From: Streptomyces sp. NBC_00490
GTDB taxonomy: Bacteria > Actinomycetota > Actinomycetes > Streptomycetales > Streptomycetaceae
Length of the DNA stretch: 64,000 nucleotides
Direction: 5' to 3'
Assembly: GCF_036013645.1 (NCBI RefSeq)
Contig: NZ_CP107869.1
Coordinates: forward strand, 1,364,001 to 1,428,000
In this document: piece by piece, positions 1 to 8,827 of the stretch
Position numbering within the stretch: the first letter of the stretch is position 1
Layout of the letters: each line of letters opens with the position of its first letter
Notes under the pieces: generated by a model
The model's database searches: none
Told to the model about the DNA's origin: nothing
Seen by the model: the letters and a program-made list of their open reading frames with translations, nothing else
Program-made: the position numbers and the translations under genes

Positions 1-1
1 C

Positions 2-193
2 GCCACGGCGACGACGCCGGTACGGGCGTACGAGTTCGATGCCACAGCCGTCCGCATGATGTGCCAGGAGGACCCGGCCATGGGCCACACCATCGCCCAG
101 TGGGTCGGCGACGTGCTCGCCCACCGGCTGCGCTCCGCCCGGGTCCGGCTGCTGGACCTCTACGCCCCCTACGGCGCCGGCAGTGCTGTGTGA
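2..193 (+). CDS. Cyclic nucleotide-binding domain protein, C-terminal part (cut by window edge)
   Basis: An open frame enters from the left edge and stops at TGA 191-193, giving 63 visible residues. The segment with VRAYEFDATAVRMMCQEDP aligns by eye with the C-terminal part of the complete protein at 47239-47691 (VRAYEFDAAAVLALCEEDP), so it is the distal part of a Crp/Fnr-type cNMP-binding beta-barrel and its C-terminal helix. No DNA-binding winged helix follows the barrel, so like its relative it is probably a stand-alone sensor domain. It lies 121 bp upstream of a DevR-like regulator on the same strand. The start and N-terminus are outside the window. Confidence 0.75.
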   Translation, partial: ATATTPVRAYEFDATAVRMMCQEDPAMGHTIAQWVGDVLAHRLRSARVRLLDLYAPYGAGSAV

Positions 194-314
194 CCGCGTC
201 CGCGCCCCGTGGCGAATGGGACCGGACGGCCCTGGTGCATCCCGTCCCTGCGAGCAATGATCGTGGTCACGGACGGTCCGCAGTCCGACCGCCACCGGGG
301 AACGAGGGGTCGTC

Positions 315-1016
315 ATGACCGAGGCACGCACCTTCAGCGAACAGGACCCCGTCCGCGTGTTCCTGCTGGACGACCACGAGGTCGTACGACGGGGGCTGAC
401 CGACCTTCTCGACTCCGAGCCGGACATCTCGGTCGTCGGTGACGCGGGCACCGTCGAGCACGCGCTCGCGCGCGGTCCGGCGCTGCGCCCGCATGTCGCC
501 GTGCTCGACGTACGGCTCCCGGACGGCGACGGCATCACGGTCTGCCGGGAGCTGCGCAGCCGGATGCCGGAGCTGGCCTGTCTGATGCTGACCTCGTTCG
601 ACGACGAGGAGGCCCTGCTCGACGCGATCATGGCCGGGGCCTCGGGCTATGTCCTCAAGCAGATCCGGGGCTCGGACCTGGTCTCGGCCGTGCGCACCGT
701 CGCCTCGGGCCAGTCCATGCTGGACCCCGCGACCACGGCCCGGCTGATGCGCTCGCTGCGCGCCGATCCCGCAGAGAGCCCGGGCATGTCCCCCGAGCTG
801 GCGAGCCTGTCCCCGCGCGAGCGGGACATTCTCGCGCTGATCGGGGAGGGGCTCACCAACCGTGAGATCGGCAAGAAGCTCTATCTGTCGGAGAAGACCG
901 TCAAGAACCACATCAGTCGGCTGCTGGCCAAGCTGGGCGTCCAGCGGCGCGTCCAAGCGGCCGTGATCGCCTCACAGGTGGAGCGGCCGAACACCGGCGA
1001 GCGCCCCGGAAGGTGA
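315..1016 (+). CDS. NarL/LuxR-family response regulator, DevR (DosR)-like
   Basis: A 233-residue two-component response regulator that should bind DNA when phosphorylated. The receiver domain has the acidic pair DD19-20, phospho-acceptor Asp65 (VAVLDVRLPDG), Thr93 and Lys115. A LuxR-type helix-turn-helix follows at about 164-220 (LSPRERDILALIGEGLTNREI, EKTVKNHISRLLAKLG). Receiver, linker and HTH closely resemble mycobacterial DevR/DosR and its Streptomyces homologues, including a Thr in EKTVKN of the recognition region, so a role in hypoxia, NO or redox dormancy responses is inferred. The ATG at 315 follows GAGGGGTCGTC. No sensor kinase is adjacent; a cNMP-binding protein lies just upstream. 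Confidence 0.88.
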   Translation: MTEARTFSEQDPVRVFLLDDHEVVRRGLTDLLDSEPDISVVGDAGTVEHALARGPALRPHVAVLDVRLPDGDGITVCRELRSRMPELACLMLTSFDDEEALLDAIMAGASGYVLKQIRGSDLVSAVRTVASGQSMLDPATTARLMRSLRADPAESPGMSPELASLSPRERDILALIGEGLTNREIGKKLYLSEKTVKNHISRLLAKLGVQRRVQAAVIASQVERPNTGERPGR

Positions 1017-1054
1017 GGCCCGCCGGGACCGCCCGGAACCTCTCCGCCCCCGCC

Positions 1055-2026
1055 TCACCAGCGTCCGGCCTCGGTGCCGACGATCGGCTCCGACGGCTTG
1101 CCGTTCACGCCCACCGGGACGTCCCCGGCGAGCATCACCCGGTGCATGGTCCGCGGGAAGCCGAGGTGGGCGTTGTCGCCGGGGGCCAGGTGGATGGTGG
1201 CACGGTTGTCCCAGAAGGCCACGCTGCCCGGTTCCCAGCGGAAGCGGACGGTGTATTCGGGCCGGACGGCCTGCTCCAGGAGCATGTCCAGGATCGCGGT
1301 GCTCTCGGCTCGGGAGATGTCGGCGATCTGCTCGACGTAGTAGCCGTTGACGTAGAGGATCCGCTCCCCCGTCTCCGGGTGGACGCGCACCAGGGGGTGC
1401 AGCGAGGCGACCTGGTGGTCCAGCAGATGGCGGACGTAGGAGTCGTCACCGGGACGGGACTGATAGCCGACACCCAGCCGGTGTTCCGCCCGCAGTCCGT
1501 CCACGAACTCCCGTACCGGGGCGGAGAGTCCGGCGTACGCGGCGGCCAGATTGGACCAGGTCGTGTCGCCGCCGTACGGCGGTACGGTCTCGGCCCGCAG
1601 GATCGTCGCGGCCGGCGGGTCGACACGGGCGCCGTGGTCGCAGTGCCAGCCGCGCAGCAGGGTGTGCCGGCGTCGCCGGAGCCACTCGTCGTGCTCCATG
1701 CCGAACCTGCCGCCCAGTTCCAGCCGGTCGGCGGTCGTCTCCACCTCGGGAAAGCCCGGCGGCGAGGCGCTGCCCCGCTTCCGCGGCACCACCGGCTCGC
1801 CGAACCGGCGGGCGAACGCCACGTGCCCGGCGTGGTCGAGCCGCTGCTCCCGGAAGAACACCACCTTCCAGCGCAGCACCGCCGAGCGGATCGCGGCGAC
1901 CACGGCGTCGTCGAGTTCCCCGGCCAGGTCGACACCCGTGATCTCCGCCCCGATGTGCCCGGCGACGGGTTTCACCTCGATCCCCGGGATGTGCTCCGCC
2001 TCCGCCGGGCCCGTGTTCGTCGTCAT
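1055..2026 (-). CDS. TauD/TfdA-family Fe(II)/2-oxoglutarate dioxygenase
   Basis: A 323-residue member of the taurine catabolism dioxygenase family, which hydroxylates small organic substrates with Fe(II), O2 and 2-oxoglutarate in the cytoplasm. The N-terminal part has the family pattern (GAEITGVDL) and FFREQ. The iron-binding HxD is H128-C-D130 in WHCDHG, and the distal His with a nearby Arg lies in RTMHRVML near the C-terminus. An Arg-rich insertion (about 117-126) just before the HxD is unusual. I chose the ATG at 2026 because GGAG lies 6-10 bases upstream; an in-frame ATG 54 bases further upstream has no such site. It is divergent from the aldo/keto reductase at 2172. The substrate cannot be told from sequence. 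Confidence 0.85.
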   Translation of the reverse strand: MTTNTGPAEAEHIPGIEVKPVAGHIGAEITGVDLAGELDDAVVAAIRSAVLRWKVVFFREQRLDHAGHVAFARRFGEPVVPRKRGSASPPGFPEVETTADRLELGGRFGMEHDEWLRRRRHTLLRGWHCDHGARVDPPAATILRAETVPPYGGDTTWSNLAAAYAGLSAPVREFVDGLRAEHRLGVGYQSRPGDDSYVRHLLDHQVASLHPLVRVHPETGERILYVNGYYVEQIADISRAESTAILDMLLEQAVRPEYTVRFRWEPGSVAFWDNRATIHLAPGDNAHLGFPRTMHRVMLAGDVPVGVNGKPSEPIVGTEAGRW

Positions 2027-2171
2027 CCGTACTCCGTTGGTCGTCCGCGGCCGCTCCCCGAAGATCGTGTCAGCGATCACGGGTCCTGGCGACAGTGCCC
2101 GTCCGGTTGATCACGGCTCACGTCATCCGCGAGGCTGGGGGGACGACACGATCGAGGGAAAAGGTCCGACA

Positions 2172-3002
2172 GTGATCGACAACCCGGTACACACGCTCAA
2201 CGACGGTACGACGTTCCCGGCCATCGGCCTGGGTACCTGGCCCATGGACGACGCGGAGGCGGAGCGGGCGGTGGCGCAGGCCCTGCGGCTCGGCTACCGC
2301 CTGGTCGACACGGCCACGAACTACGGCAACGAGACCGGCGTGGGCCTCGGTGTCACCCACAGTGGTGTCCCCCGCGAGGAGATCGTCGTCGCGACGAAAC
2401 TCCCGGGCCGGCACCACGGCTACGAGGAGACCCTGGCCTCCTTCGAGGAGTCCCGCCGCCGCCTCGGCCTGGACCACGTCGACCTCTACCTCATCCACTG
2501 GCCGCTTCCCCGCGTCGACAAGTACGTCGACTCCTGGCGGGCCATGATCAAGCTCCGTGAGGAGGGCCTGGTCCGTTCCATCGGCGTCTCCAACTTCACG
2601 GTGGAGCACATCGAGCGGCTGGAGAAGGAGACCGGGGTCCTGCCCGTCGTCAACCAGATCGAGCTGCACCCCTTCCTGCGCCAGGACGAGCTGCGTGCCT
2701 TCCACACGGCCAAGGGCATCCGCACCGAGAGCTGGAGCCCGCTGGCCCCCGGCTCGACGCTGCTGGACGACCCCGTCGTCGCCGCGGTCGCCGAGGCGCA
2801 CGGGGTGACGCCGGGGCAGGCCGTCCTGCGCTGGCACACACAGCTCGGCTCGGTTCCGATCCCGAAGTCGTCGAACCCCGACCGGCAGCGCGCCAACCTG
2901 GACATCTTCGGTTTCGAGCTCGGGCCCGACCAGATGGCGGCGATCGCCGACCGGGCCGAGGAGCGCCGGGGCGGGGACCCGGAGGTGCACGAGGAGTTCT
3001 GA
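2172..3002 (+). CDS. Aldo/keto reductase
   Basis: A 276-residue cytosolic NADPH-dependent aldo/keto reductase of the AKR5-like bacterial type (2,5-diketo-gluconate reductase-like). The catalytic tetrad is visible: Asp47 and Tyr51 in DTATNYGNE, Lys76 in ATKLPG and His109 in LIHWPLP. The C-terminal cofactor region IPKSSNPDRQRANLDIF is intact. GTG 2172 is taken as start: it is followed by the usual short N-terminus (VIDNPVHTLNDG) and preceded by an AAGG at suitable spacing; the frame is open much further upstream but that part runs antisense to the dioxygenase gene. Substrate unknown. Confidence 0.9.
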   Translation: MIDNPVHTLNDGTTFPAIGLGTWPMDDAEAERAVAQALRLGYRLVDTATNYGNETGVGLGVTHSGVPREEIVVATKLPGRHHGYEETLASFEESRRRLGLDHVDLYLIHWPLPRVDKYVDSWRAMIKLREEGLVRSIGVSNFTVEHIERLEKETGVLPVVNQIELHPFLRQDELRAFHTAKGIRTESWSPLAPGSTLLDDPVVAAVAEAHGVTPGQAVLRWHTQLGSVPIPKSSNPDRQRANLDIFGFELGPDQMAAIADRAEERRGGDPEVHEEF

Positions 3003-3095
3003 GTTCTGCCGAATCCGGCCCCAACTGCCGGTCTGTGCCTCTATGTTCGCTGCGGAACGTCATCGATCTTCCGCTCAGGCGTCAGGAGGCCCTGT

Positions 3096-3533
3096 ATGCG
3101 CACCTCGCTCCGCGTCGGCATATCCGGGGCGGTGGCCGCGGCCGCCGCCCTCACCTGTGGCACCACCGCCCAGGCGACCCCGCCGGGCCCCGGCGTCACG
3201 GCCAAGCTGATCAGCCAGGTCACCGTCGGGGGCACCGACTACACCGTCAGAGAGATCACCGTTCCGCCCGGCCAGGCCACCGGCTGGCACTACCACGGCG
3301 GCCCCGTGTACGGGTACGTGAAGCAGGGCACGCTCACCCACTACCACTCCGACTGCGCCACCGACGGGGTCTATCCGAAGGGCACCGTCGTCCGGGAGCC
3401 GGGCGGACCGAGCGACGTCCACCTCGGCCGGAACCTGGGCGACACTCCGCTCGTCCTCGAGGTGCTGTACGTGCTGCCGCACGGATCGGCCTTCTCCGAG
3501 GACGTGCCGAACCCGGGCTGCGACTTCGAGTGA
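3096..3533 (+). CDS. Secreted cupin-domain protein
   Basis: A 145-residue exported protein. Residues 1-28 form a signal peptide (Arg pair, Ala-rich core, AQA cleavage motif). The rest is one small cupin barrel: GWHYHGGPVYGYVKQG is the metal-binding first cupin motif (HxH, then a third His in LTHYH), and the second motif is weak. Two Cys (DCATD and GCDFE near the C-terminus) could form a disulfide outside the cell. ATG 3096 follows AGGAGG. The stop abuts the converging phosphatase gene with no spacer. Function unknown beyond extracellular metal-binding cupin. Confidence 0.82.
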   Translation: MRTSLRVGISGAVAAAAALTCGTTAQATPPGPGVTAKLISQVTVGGTDYTVREITVPPGQATGWHYHGGPVYGYVKQGTLTHYHSDCATDGVYPKGTVVREPGGPSDVHLGRNLGDTPLVLEVLYVLPHGSAFSEDVPNPGCDFE

Positions 3534-5873
3534 TCAGTCCGGGGGCAGCGGCTGTTCGGCCCAGATCGTCTTGCCGGCGCCGGTCTGTCTGCTGCCCCAG
3601 CGCTGGGTGAGCTGGGCGACCAGCAGCAGTCCGCGCCCGCCCTCGTCGTAGGCGTGGGCGCGGCGCAGATGCGGCGAGGTGGAACTGCCGTCGGAGACCT
3701 CGCAGATGAGGGTGCGGTCGCGGATCAGCCGGAGCTGGATGGGCGGGGCTCCGTAGCGGATGGCGTTGGTGACCAGTTCGCTGACGACGAGTTCGGTGAC
3801 GAAGCCGGCCTCGTCCAGGCCCCAGGTGGTCAGTTGCTCGGTGGCGGCCTGGCGGGCGTCGGCCACGCGGGCGGGGTCGGGGGCGATGTCCCAGGTGGCG
3901 ACCCGGTCGGCGCCGAGGGCGCGGGTACGGGCCAGCAGCAGGGCCACGTCGTCGCTCGGCTCCTCCGGGAGCACGGCTTTCAGCACCGTGTCACAGAGGG
4001 CGTCGAGGGAGCTGGCGCGTGCGGTGAGGGCGCGGCAGAGCTCGTCGGTGGCGTGGTCGATGTCGCGGTCGCGGTCCTCGATGAGGCCGTCGGTGTACAG
4101 GGCGACGACGGCGCCCTCGGGCAGTTCCACCTCGGTGGCCTCGAAGGGCAGTCCGCCGACGCCCAGCGGGGGTCCCGCGGACATGGGGACGAGCTCCGCG
4201 CTGCCGTCGGGCAGGACCAGGGCGGGCGCCGGGTGACCGGCGGCGGCGAGGGTGAGGCGGCGCGATACGGGGTCGTAGACGGCGTAGAGGCAGGTCGCGC
4301 CGAGTTCGGCAATGTCGTCGTCGCTGTCGTAGGCCGCCAGGTGGGTGACCAGGTCGTCGAGGTGGGTGAGGAGTTCGTCGGGCGGCAGGTCCACGTCGGC
4401 GAGGGTGCGGACGGCCGTGCAGAGGCGGCCCATCGTCGCCGAGGAGGTGATGCCGTGCCCGACGACGTCGCCGACGACGAGGGCGACGCGGCTGCCGGAG
4501 AGCGGGATGACGTCGAACCAGTCGCCGCCGACGCCCGCGAGGGAGCCGCAGGGCAGATAGCGGTGGGCGACCTCGACGGCGGCCTGTCCGGTCAGCCCCC
4601 GGGGCAGCAGGCTGTGCTGGAGGGCGAGCGCGGTCGTGCGCTCACGGGCGAAGCGGCGCGAGTTGTCGATACAGACGGCGGCGCGGCTGGCGAGTTCCTC
4701 GGCGAGGGTCGCGTCGTCCTGGACGTAGGGGTCCGAGGGGCCGATACGGACGGCCACGGCGACACCCAGCGTGATGCCGCGGGCCCGGAGGGGCACGGCC
4801 AGCATCGAGTGGGTGCCCTCGCGGTAGGGCCGGCCCTTGGGGGCGCGGGCGTTGCGCTCGCGGACCCAGCGGTCGAAGGACGGCTCACCGGCCCGGCCGA
4901 GCACGGCCCGGCCCTCGCGCAGGGCCCGCGCGGGCGGCGAGTACGGCGGGTAGACGTCCAGCGCGCCGAGGTGGACGGCGGCCTCCGGGGTGCCCTCGTG
5001 GGCGGAGCCGTGGGCGACGCGGCGCAGGACGACGTCCTGGGGCGTGGTGCTGGGCGGTTCGTCCGGGCCGAGGACCCATTCGAGGAGGTCGACGCTGGTG
5101 AAGTCGGCGAACCGGGGGACGACGAGCGTCACCAGTTCCTCGGCGGTGCGGACCACGTCGAGGGTGGTGCCGATGGCGTCCGCGGCTTCGTTCAGCAGGG
5201 CCAGGCGCTGGCGGGCCCAGTGCTGCTCGGTGCTGTCGAAGGCGGCCAGGGCGACGCCGACCACGTCGTCGACGCCGTTGCGGACGGGCCACATCTCGAT
5301 GTTCCAGGCGTGGTAGCGGCTGCCGGACGGGGCGCGCGTGTGGCTCTCGTAGTGGAGGGGATCGCCGGTCTCGGCGACGTGCCGCAGATGCCAGTTGAAG
5401 CCCCGGCTGTGCTCGGCTTCCTCCACGGTCTCCGGGAAGAACCGGCCGAGCAGGGCCTCCTCCGGTACCCCCATCACCTGGCAGGCCGCGTCGTTGAGCC
5501 GCAGATAGCGCTGCTGCGGATCGAAGACCGACATGGACATGGAGGCCTGTTGGAAGGCCTGCCCGGCGAGGGTCGGCTCCGCCCCGCCGGGCTGCTCCGC
5601 GGTGATCACGAACCCGCCGGGCGATCCGTCCGGGCCCAGCACCTCGCACGCCCGCAGCGGGAGGGCGACGGGGGTGCCGTCCCGGTGCCGCAGAACGACG
5701 GTGCCGGTCCGGGCGGCCAGGACGTCGGGCGACGGGTCCTCGGCGAGCAGCTCGCGCACCGGGAGTCCCACGGCCTCCTCGGCCGGGTATCCGGTCAGCC
5801 GCCGGGCACCGTCGCTCCACCCCGTCACCATGCCGTGCGCGTCGATGATCGCCGCGGCCGAGGCGTGCTCCAT
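3534..5873 (-). CDS. PAS/PAS/GAF/PP2C-type phosphatase with C-terminal RsbW-like ATPase domain
   Basis: About 779 residues, a cytoplasmic signalling protein of the SpoIIE/RsbU class common in Streptomyces. Order: two PAS domains (about 1-220; the second contains YLRLNDAACQVMG and the RSYxxW-like SRYHAWNIEMWPV), a GAF domain (about 225-400), a PP2C/SpoIIE phosphatase domain beginning near LALQHSLLPRGL with metal-binding GGDWFD, VVGDVVGHG and SDDVALLL, and a HATPase_c domain with N-box SELVTNAIRYG and glycine-rich GGRGLLLV. Such proteins dephosphorylate anti-sigma antagonists and may also act as kinases, so a link to the SigB-type sigma factors here is plausible but inferred. ATG 5873 is a choice; a TTG 36 bases upstream is also open. 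Confidence 0.88.
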   Translation of the reverse strand: MEHASAAAIIDAHGMVTGWSDGARRLTGYPAEEAVGLPVRELLAEDPSPDVLAARTGTVVLRHRDGTPVALPLRACEVLGPDGSPGGFVITAEQPGGAEPTLAGQAFQQASMSMSVFDPQQRYLRLNDAACQVMGVPEEALLGRFFPETVEEAEHSRGFNWHLRHVAETGDPLHYESHTRAPSGSRYHAWNIEMWPVRNGVDDVVGVALAAFDSTEQHWARQRLALLNEAADAIGTTLDVVRTAEELVTLVVPRFADFTSVDLLEWVLGPDEPPSTTPQDVVLRRVAHGSAHEGTPEAAVHLGALDVYPPYSPPARALREGRAVLGRAGEPSFDRWVRERNARAPKGRPYREGTHSMLAVPLRARGITLGVAVAVRIGPSDPYVQDDATLAEELASRAAVCIDNSRRFARERTTALALQHSLLPRGLTGQAAVEVAHRYLPCGSLAGVGGDWFDVIPLSGSRVALVVGDVVGHGITSSATMGRLCTAVRTLADVDLPPDELLTHLDDLVTHLAAYDSDDDIAELGATCLYAVYDPVSRRLTLAAAGHPAPALVLPDGSAELVPMSAGPPLGVGGLPFEATEVELPEGAVVALYTDGLIEDRDRDIDHATDELCRALTARASSLDALCDTVLKAVLPEEPSDDVALLLARTRALGADRVATWDIAPDPARVADARQAATEQLTTWGLDEAGFVTELVVSELVTNAIRYGAPPIQLRLIRDRTLICEVSDGSSTSPHLRRAHAYDEGGRGLLLVAQLTQRWGSRQTGAGKTIWAEQPLPPD

Positions 5874-5937
5874 ATCGTCCAGGATGGTCCCTTTGCCGCA
5901 CCGCAACAACCTCGGTACGGCTACCAGGACTCGTACG

Positions 5938-6405
5938 TCACTTGCGGTGGTCGCGCAGAGCGGCGAGGGCGCGGTCGGCGTGGGTGTTCATCCGCAGCTC
6001 GCTGCGGACGACCTCCAGGACGGTGCGGTCCTGCGCTATGACGAAGGTGACCCGCTTGGTGGGGGCCAGCGAGAAGCCGCGGGTCACCCCGAAACGCTCC
6101 CGGATCGTCCCGTCGGCGTCGGACAGCAGCGGCATGCCGAGCGTGTGCTTGCCGGAGAACTCCTGCTGGCGCTCCACGGAGTCGCCGCTGATGCCGACCG
6201 GGCGGGCGCCGACGGCGTCGAACTCGGCCGCCAGATCACGGAAGTGACAGGCCTCGGCGGTGCAGCCGGCGGTCATCGCCGCGGGGTAGAAGAACAGGAC
6301 GACCGGCCCGTCGGCGAGCAGCGAGCTCAGGCTGCGCGGGGTGCCGGTCTCGTCGGGCAGTTCGAAGTCCTCGATCTTGTCGCCGACGTCCATGCGCGCG
6401 CTCAT
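5938..6405 (-). CDS. bcp: Peroxiredoxin, Bcp/PrxQ type
   Basis: A 155-residue thioredoxin-fold peroxidase that reduces hydroperoxides. The active-site PxxxTxxC is at 41-48 (PAAMTAGC), giving peroxidatic Cys48; Cys53 five residues later (TAEACHFRD) is the usual PrxQ resolving Cys. Length and order (FELPDETG, LFFYP, GISGDS, PLLSDADG, RVTFVI) are typical of the family. The ATG at 6405 overlaps the stop of the upstream DoxX gene in an ATGA junction, so the two are translationally coupled. It probably protects against peroxide stress. Confidence 0.92.
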   Translation of the reverse strand: MSARMDVGDKIEDFELPDETGTPRSLSSLLADGPVVLFFYPAAMTAGCTAEACHFRDLAAEFDAVGARPVGISGDSVERQQEFSGKHTLGMPLLSDADGTIRERFGVTRGFSLAPTKRVTFVIAQDRTVLEVVRSELRMNTHADRALAALRDHRK

Positions 6406-6782
6406 GCCTGGCTCTCCGTGTTCCGTGCGACGTTGCGGGCCCACAGGACGAGGGGCACCTGAAGCGGCAGCCGGGCGATCGCGGCGGCCTTCTGCGGGGT
6501 GGGGCGGTGACGCCAGTCGACGGCCATCTTCACGTTCGCCGGGAAGACCCCGACGAAGAAGGCGGCCGAGGCCAGGGCGGCGGCCTTGCGGGTGCGGGGC
6601 GCCATGAGACCGGCCGCCAGCGCGAACTCGGCGACGCCGCTCGCGTAGGTCCAGGTCCTGGGCGATCCCGGCAGGAACTTCGGGATGGTCGCGTCGAACG
6701 AGCGCGGTGCGGCGAAGTGGGTGACCCCGACGCCGGCCAGCAGACCGGCGAGCAGCAGGGGTGAGCGTTGGGACCGGGGCAC
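6402..6782 (-). CDS. DoxX-like integral membrane protein
   Basis: A 126-residue membrane protein with four hydrophobic segments (about 8-24, 45-62, 66-84 and 100-114), the size and topology of the DoxX/MauE family. The GTG start at 6782 has an excellent AGGAGG 5 bases upstream, and the stop overlaps the peroxiredoxin start, forming a two-gene operon. DoxX-family proteins have been linked to membrane-associated thiol redox complexes in mycobacteria, which suits the peroxiredoxin partner; the exact role here is not known. Confidence 0.8.
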   Translation of the reverse strand: MPRSQRSPLLLAGLLAGVGVTHFAAPRSFDATIPKFLPGSPRTWTYASGVAEFALAAGLMAPRTRKAAALASAAFFVGVFPANVKMAVDWRHRPTPQKAAAIARLPLQVPLVLWARNVARNTESQA

Positions 6783-6853
6783 GGTTCCTCCTAGGGGGCT
6801 TGCCGCGCGATATTACTGCACGGTACAAGCAGGTCGTACGGCGGCCTGTTCAC

Positions 6854-7603
6854 CTAAGGGGCAAGGCGGTTGTGGATCCCGGGCGTATGCCCGAACGAGC
6901 GGCGGAAGACCTCGATGAACGCGCTCGTGGACGACCAGCCGCAGCGGTGGGCGACGGTGGTGACGGGTGTTCCGTCGGCCAGCATCCGCAGGGCGTGGTA
7001 GAGGCGGGACTGAGTGCGCCACTGGGGGAAGGTCATGCCGAACTCGCTGCGGAAGAGTCGGCTCAGGGTGCGTTCGCTCGCCCCGGTCGCGGTGCCGAGG
7101 GCGGCCAGGGTGCGCGGGTCGGCGGGGTCGGCGTGCAGGATCTCGCAGACCGCGGCCAGGCGCGGGTCGGTGGCGGCGGGCAGGTGCAGGGGCTGCTGGG
7201 GCGAGGCGCGCAGCTGGTCGCGGAGGACGGCGAGCAGACGCCGGCGTTCGGGGCTGTCGTCGGCGGGGGCCCGGGTGTAGGCGACGATCAGTTCGCGCAG
7301 CAGGGGGCCCACGGCGAGGACGGTGGGGGCGTCCAGGCCGAGCGGGTTGTCGTCGGAGGCCAGGCCGACCAGGTGCAGGTCGAGGTGGCCGTGGGCGCGG
7401 TGGGCGTGGACGGTGCCCGCGGGGACCCAGATGGCACGGTTGCCGGGGGCGAACCAGGTGCCGGCGTCGGTGGTGACGGCCAGGACGCCGGAGCCGGCGT
7501 AGACGATCTGGTGGTCATCGTGCCGGTGCGCGTCGATGCGCTCCCCGGCGGCCAGGCTCTGGGCTCGGGTCGGGGCCTGCGGCGTATGGCGGATGTCCGG
7601 CAC
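6854..7603 (-). CDS. AraC-family transcriptional regulator
   Basis: A 249-residue regulator with an N-terminal cupin-like sensing domain (about 15-130; HRHDDHQIVYAGSG) and a C-terminal AraC double helix-turn-helix (about 150-249; TGASERTLSRLFRSEFGMTF, RCGWSSTSAFIEVFRRSFG). GTG 7603 gives the usual short N-terminus; there is no clear ribosome site, so the message may be leaderless. It is divergent from an MFS exporter with a 54 bp gap and is probably its local regulator. Confidence 0.87.
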   Translation of the reverse strand: MPDIRHTPQAPTRAQSLAAGERIDAHRHDDHQIVYAGSGVLAVTTDAGTWFAPGNRAIWVPAGTVHAHRAHGHLDLHLVGLASDDNPLGLDAPTVLAVGPLLRELIVAYTRAPADDSPERRRLLAVLRDQLRASPQQPLHLPAATDPRLAAVCEILHADPADPRTLAALGTATGASERTLSRLFRSEFGMTFPQWRTQSRLYHALRMLADGTPVTTVAHRCGWSSTSAFIEVFRRSFGHTPGIHNRLAP

Positions 7604-7657
7604 AAGTAGGCAGTTTATCGAAAGCGCGCCAGGCCCCGCTCTCGCGACGATCTCGGT

Positions 7658-8827
7658 ATGACCGCGATACGCCATCTGTCCTTGGGGCACGCCTGCGTCG
7701 ACGTCTATCAGGGGGCGGTGGCCGCACTGGTGCCGTACTTCGTCGCCGAGCGCGCCTACACCTACGCCGCCGCCTCGGGCGTCGTGCTCGCCGCGTCCTT
7801 GTTGTCGTCCGTCGTGCAGCCGCTGTTCGGGGCGCTCACCGACCGGTGGGCGATGCCCTGGCTGCTGCCGCTGAGCGCGCTGACCGCCGGGGCCGGGGTG
7901 GCGCTGAGCGGGGTCACCGACTCGTACGCGCTGACCCTCGCCGCGGTCGCCGTGTCCGGGGTCGGGGTCGCCGCCTACCATCCGGAGGCCGCGCGGGCGG
8001 CCCGCGCCGCGGCGGGCGGCAGCCACACGGCGATGGGCTGGTTCGCCCTGGGCGGCAACCTCGGCTTCGCCGCGGCACCGCTGCTCGTGATGGCCGTGGT
8101 CGGGCTCGGCGGTCTGGGCGCCTCTCCCCTGCTGATCGTCCCCGCCCTCGCGGGGGCGGTGCTGTGCGCGGCGGCGGTCCGAGCGGCCGGACGCCGTTCC
8201 GTGTCCGGTCCTGCGTCCGCCGGTGCCGGGCGCGACGACTGGCCGTCGTTCCTGCGGCTTTCGGGGGCGCTCATGTGCCGGTCGGTCGTGTTCGTCGGGC
8301 TGAGCGCGTTCGTCTCGCTGTACGTCCGTGAGCGCACCGGGGGCGGGGAGACGGCCGGCACGGTCGCGCTGTGCGTGCTCTACGCCGGGGGTGCGGTGGG
8401 CACGGTGGCCGGCGGGCGGCTCGCGGACCGATACGGGCGGCTGGCGGTCGTACGGTGGTCGTACGTGCTGACCGTCCTGGCCGTCGCGGGGCTGGTGCTC
8501 GTACCCGGGCCGCTCGTCCATCTGTTCGTCGCGCTCACCTCGGCCGGCCTGTATGTGCCGTTCTCGCTGCATGTCACGCTCGGTCAGGACTGTCTGCCGC
8601 GGCGGGTCGGCACGGCGAGCGGTGTCACGCTGGGGCTGACGGTGAGCGTCGGCGGGCTGGCCGCGCCCGCCCTGGGGGCACTCGCCGACGCCACGTCCCT
8701 GCGGACCGCGCTGCTCCCGCTCGTCGCCCTGCCCGCGGTGGGCCGGCTCCTGCTGTGCGGGCTGCGCGAACCCGGCGCCGCGGATCAGACGGTGGTCGCC
8801 GGCTCCGTGTCGTCGTCGACGGAGTAG
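7658..8827 (+). CDS. MFS transporter, fosmidomycin-resistance (Fsr)-like
   Basis: A 389-residue major facilitator with about 11-12 transmembrane segments. GALTDRW and GGRLADRYGR are the loop-2 and loop-8 signatures, and AAYHPEAARAARAAAGG matches the conserved HPE(A/G)AR segment of the Fsr subgroup, implying proton-driven efflux of a small molecule. A central Arg-rich cytoplasmic loop is at about 170-190. It is divergent from an AraC regulator, and its 3' end overlaps the opposing marR gene by 43 bp. Substrate unknown. Confidence 0.88.
   Translation: MTAIRHLSLGHACVDVYQGAVAALVPYFVAERAYTYAAASGVVLAASLLSSVVQPLFGALTDRWAMPWLLPLSALTAGAGVALSGVTDSYALTLAAVAVSGVGVAAYHPEAARAARAAAGGSHTAMGWFALGGNLGFAAAPLLVMAVVGLGGLGASPLLIVPALAGAVLCAAAVRAAGRRSVSGPASAGAGRDDWPSFLRLSGALMCRSVVFVGLSAFVSLYVRERTGGGETAGTVALCVLYAGGAVGTVAGGRLADRYGRLAVVRWSYVLTVLAVAGLVLVPGPLVHLFVALTSAGLYVPFSLHVTLGQDCLPRRVGTASGVTLGLTVSVGGLAAPALGALADATSLRTALLPLVALPAVGRLLLCGLREPGAADQTVVAGSVSSSTE

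Noticed and set aside
2063..2078. GATCG-N6-CGATC dyad in the dioxygenase/aldo-keto reductase divergent region
   Set aside because: Five-base arms of this kind are expected by chance in such DNA, and no regulator gene is adjacent.
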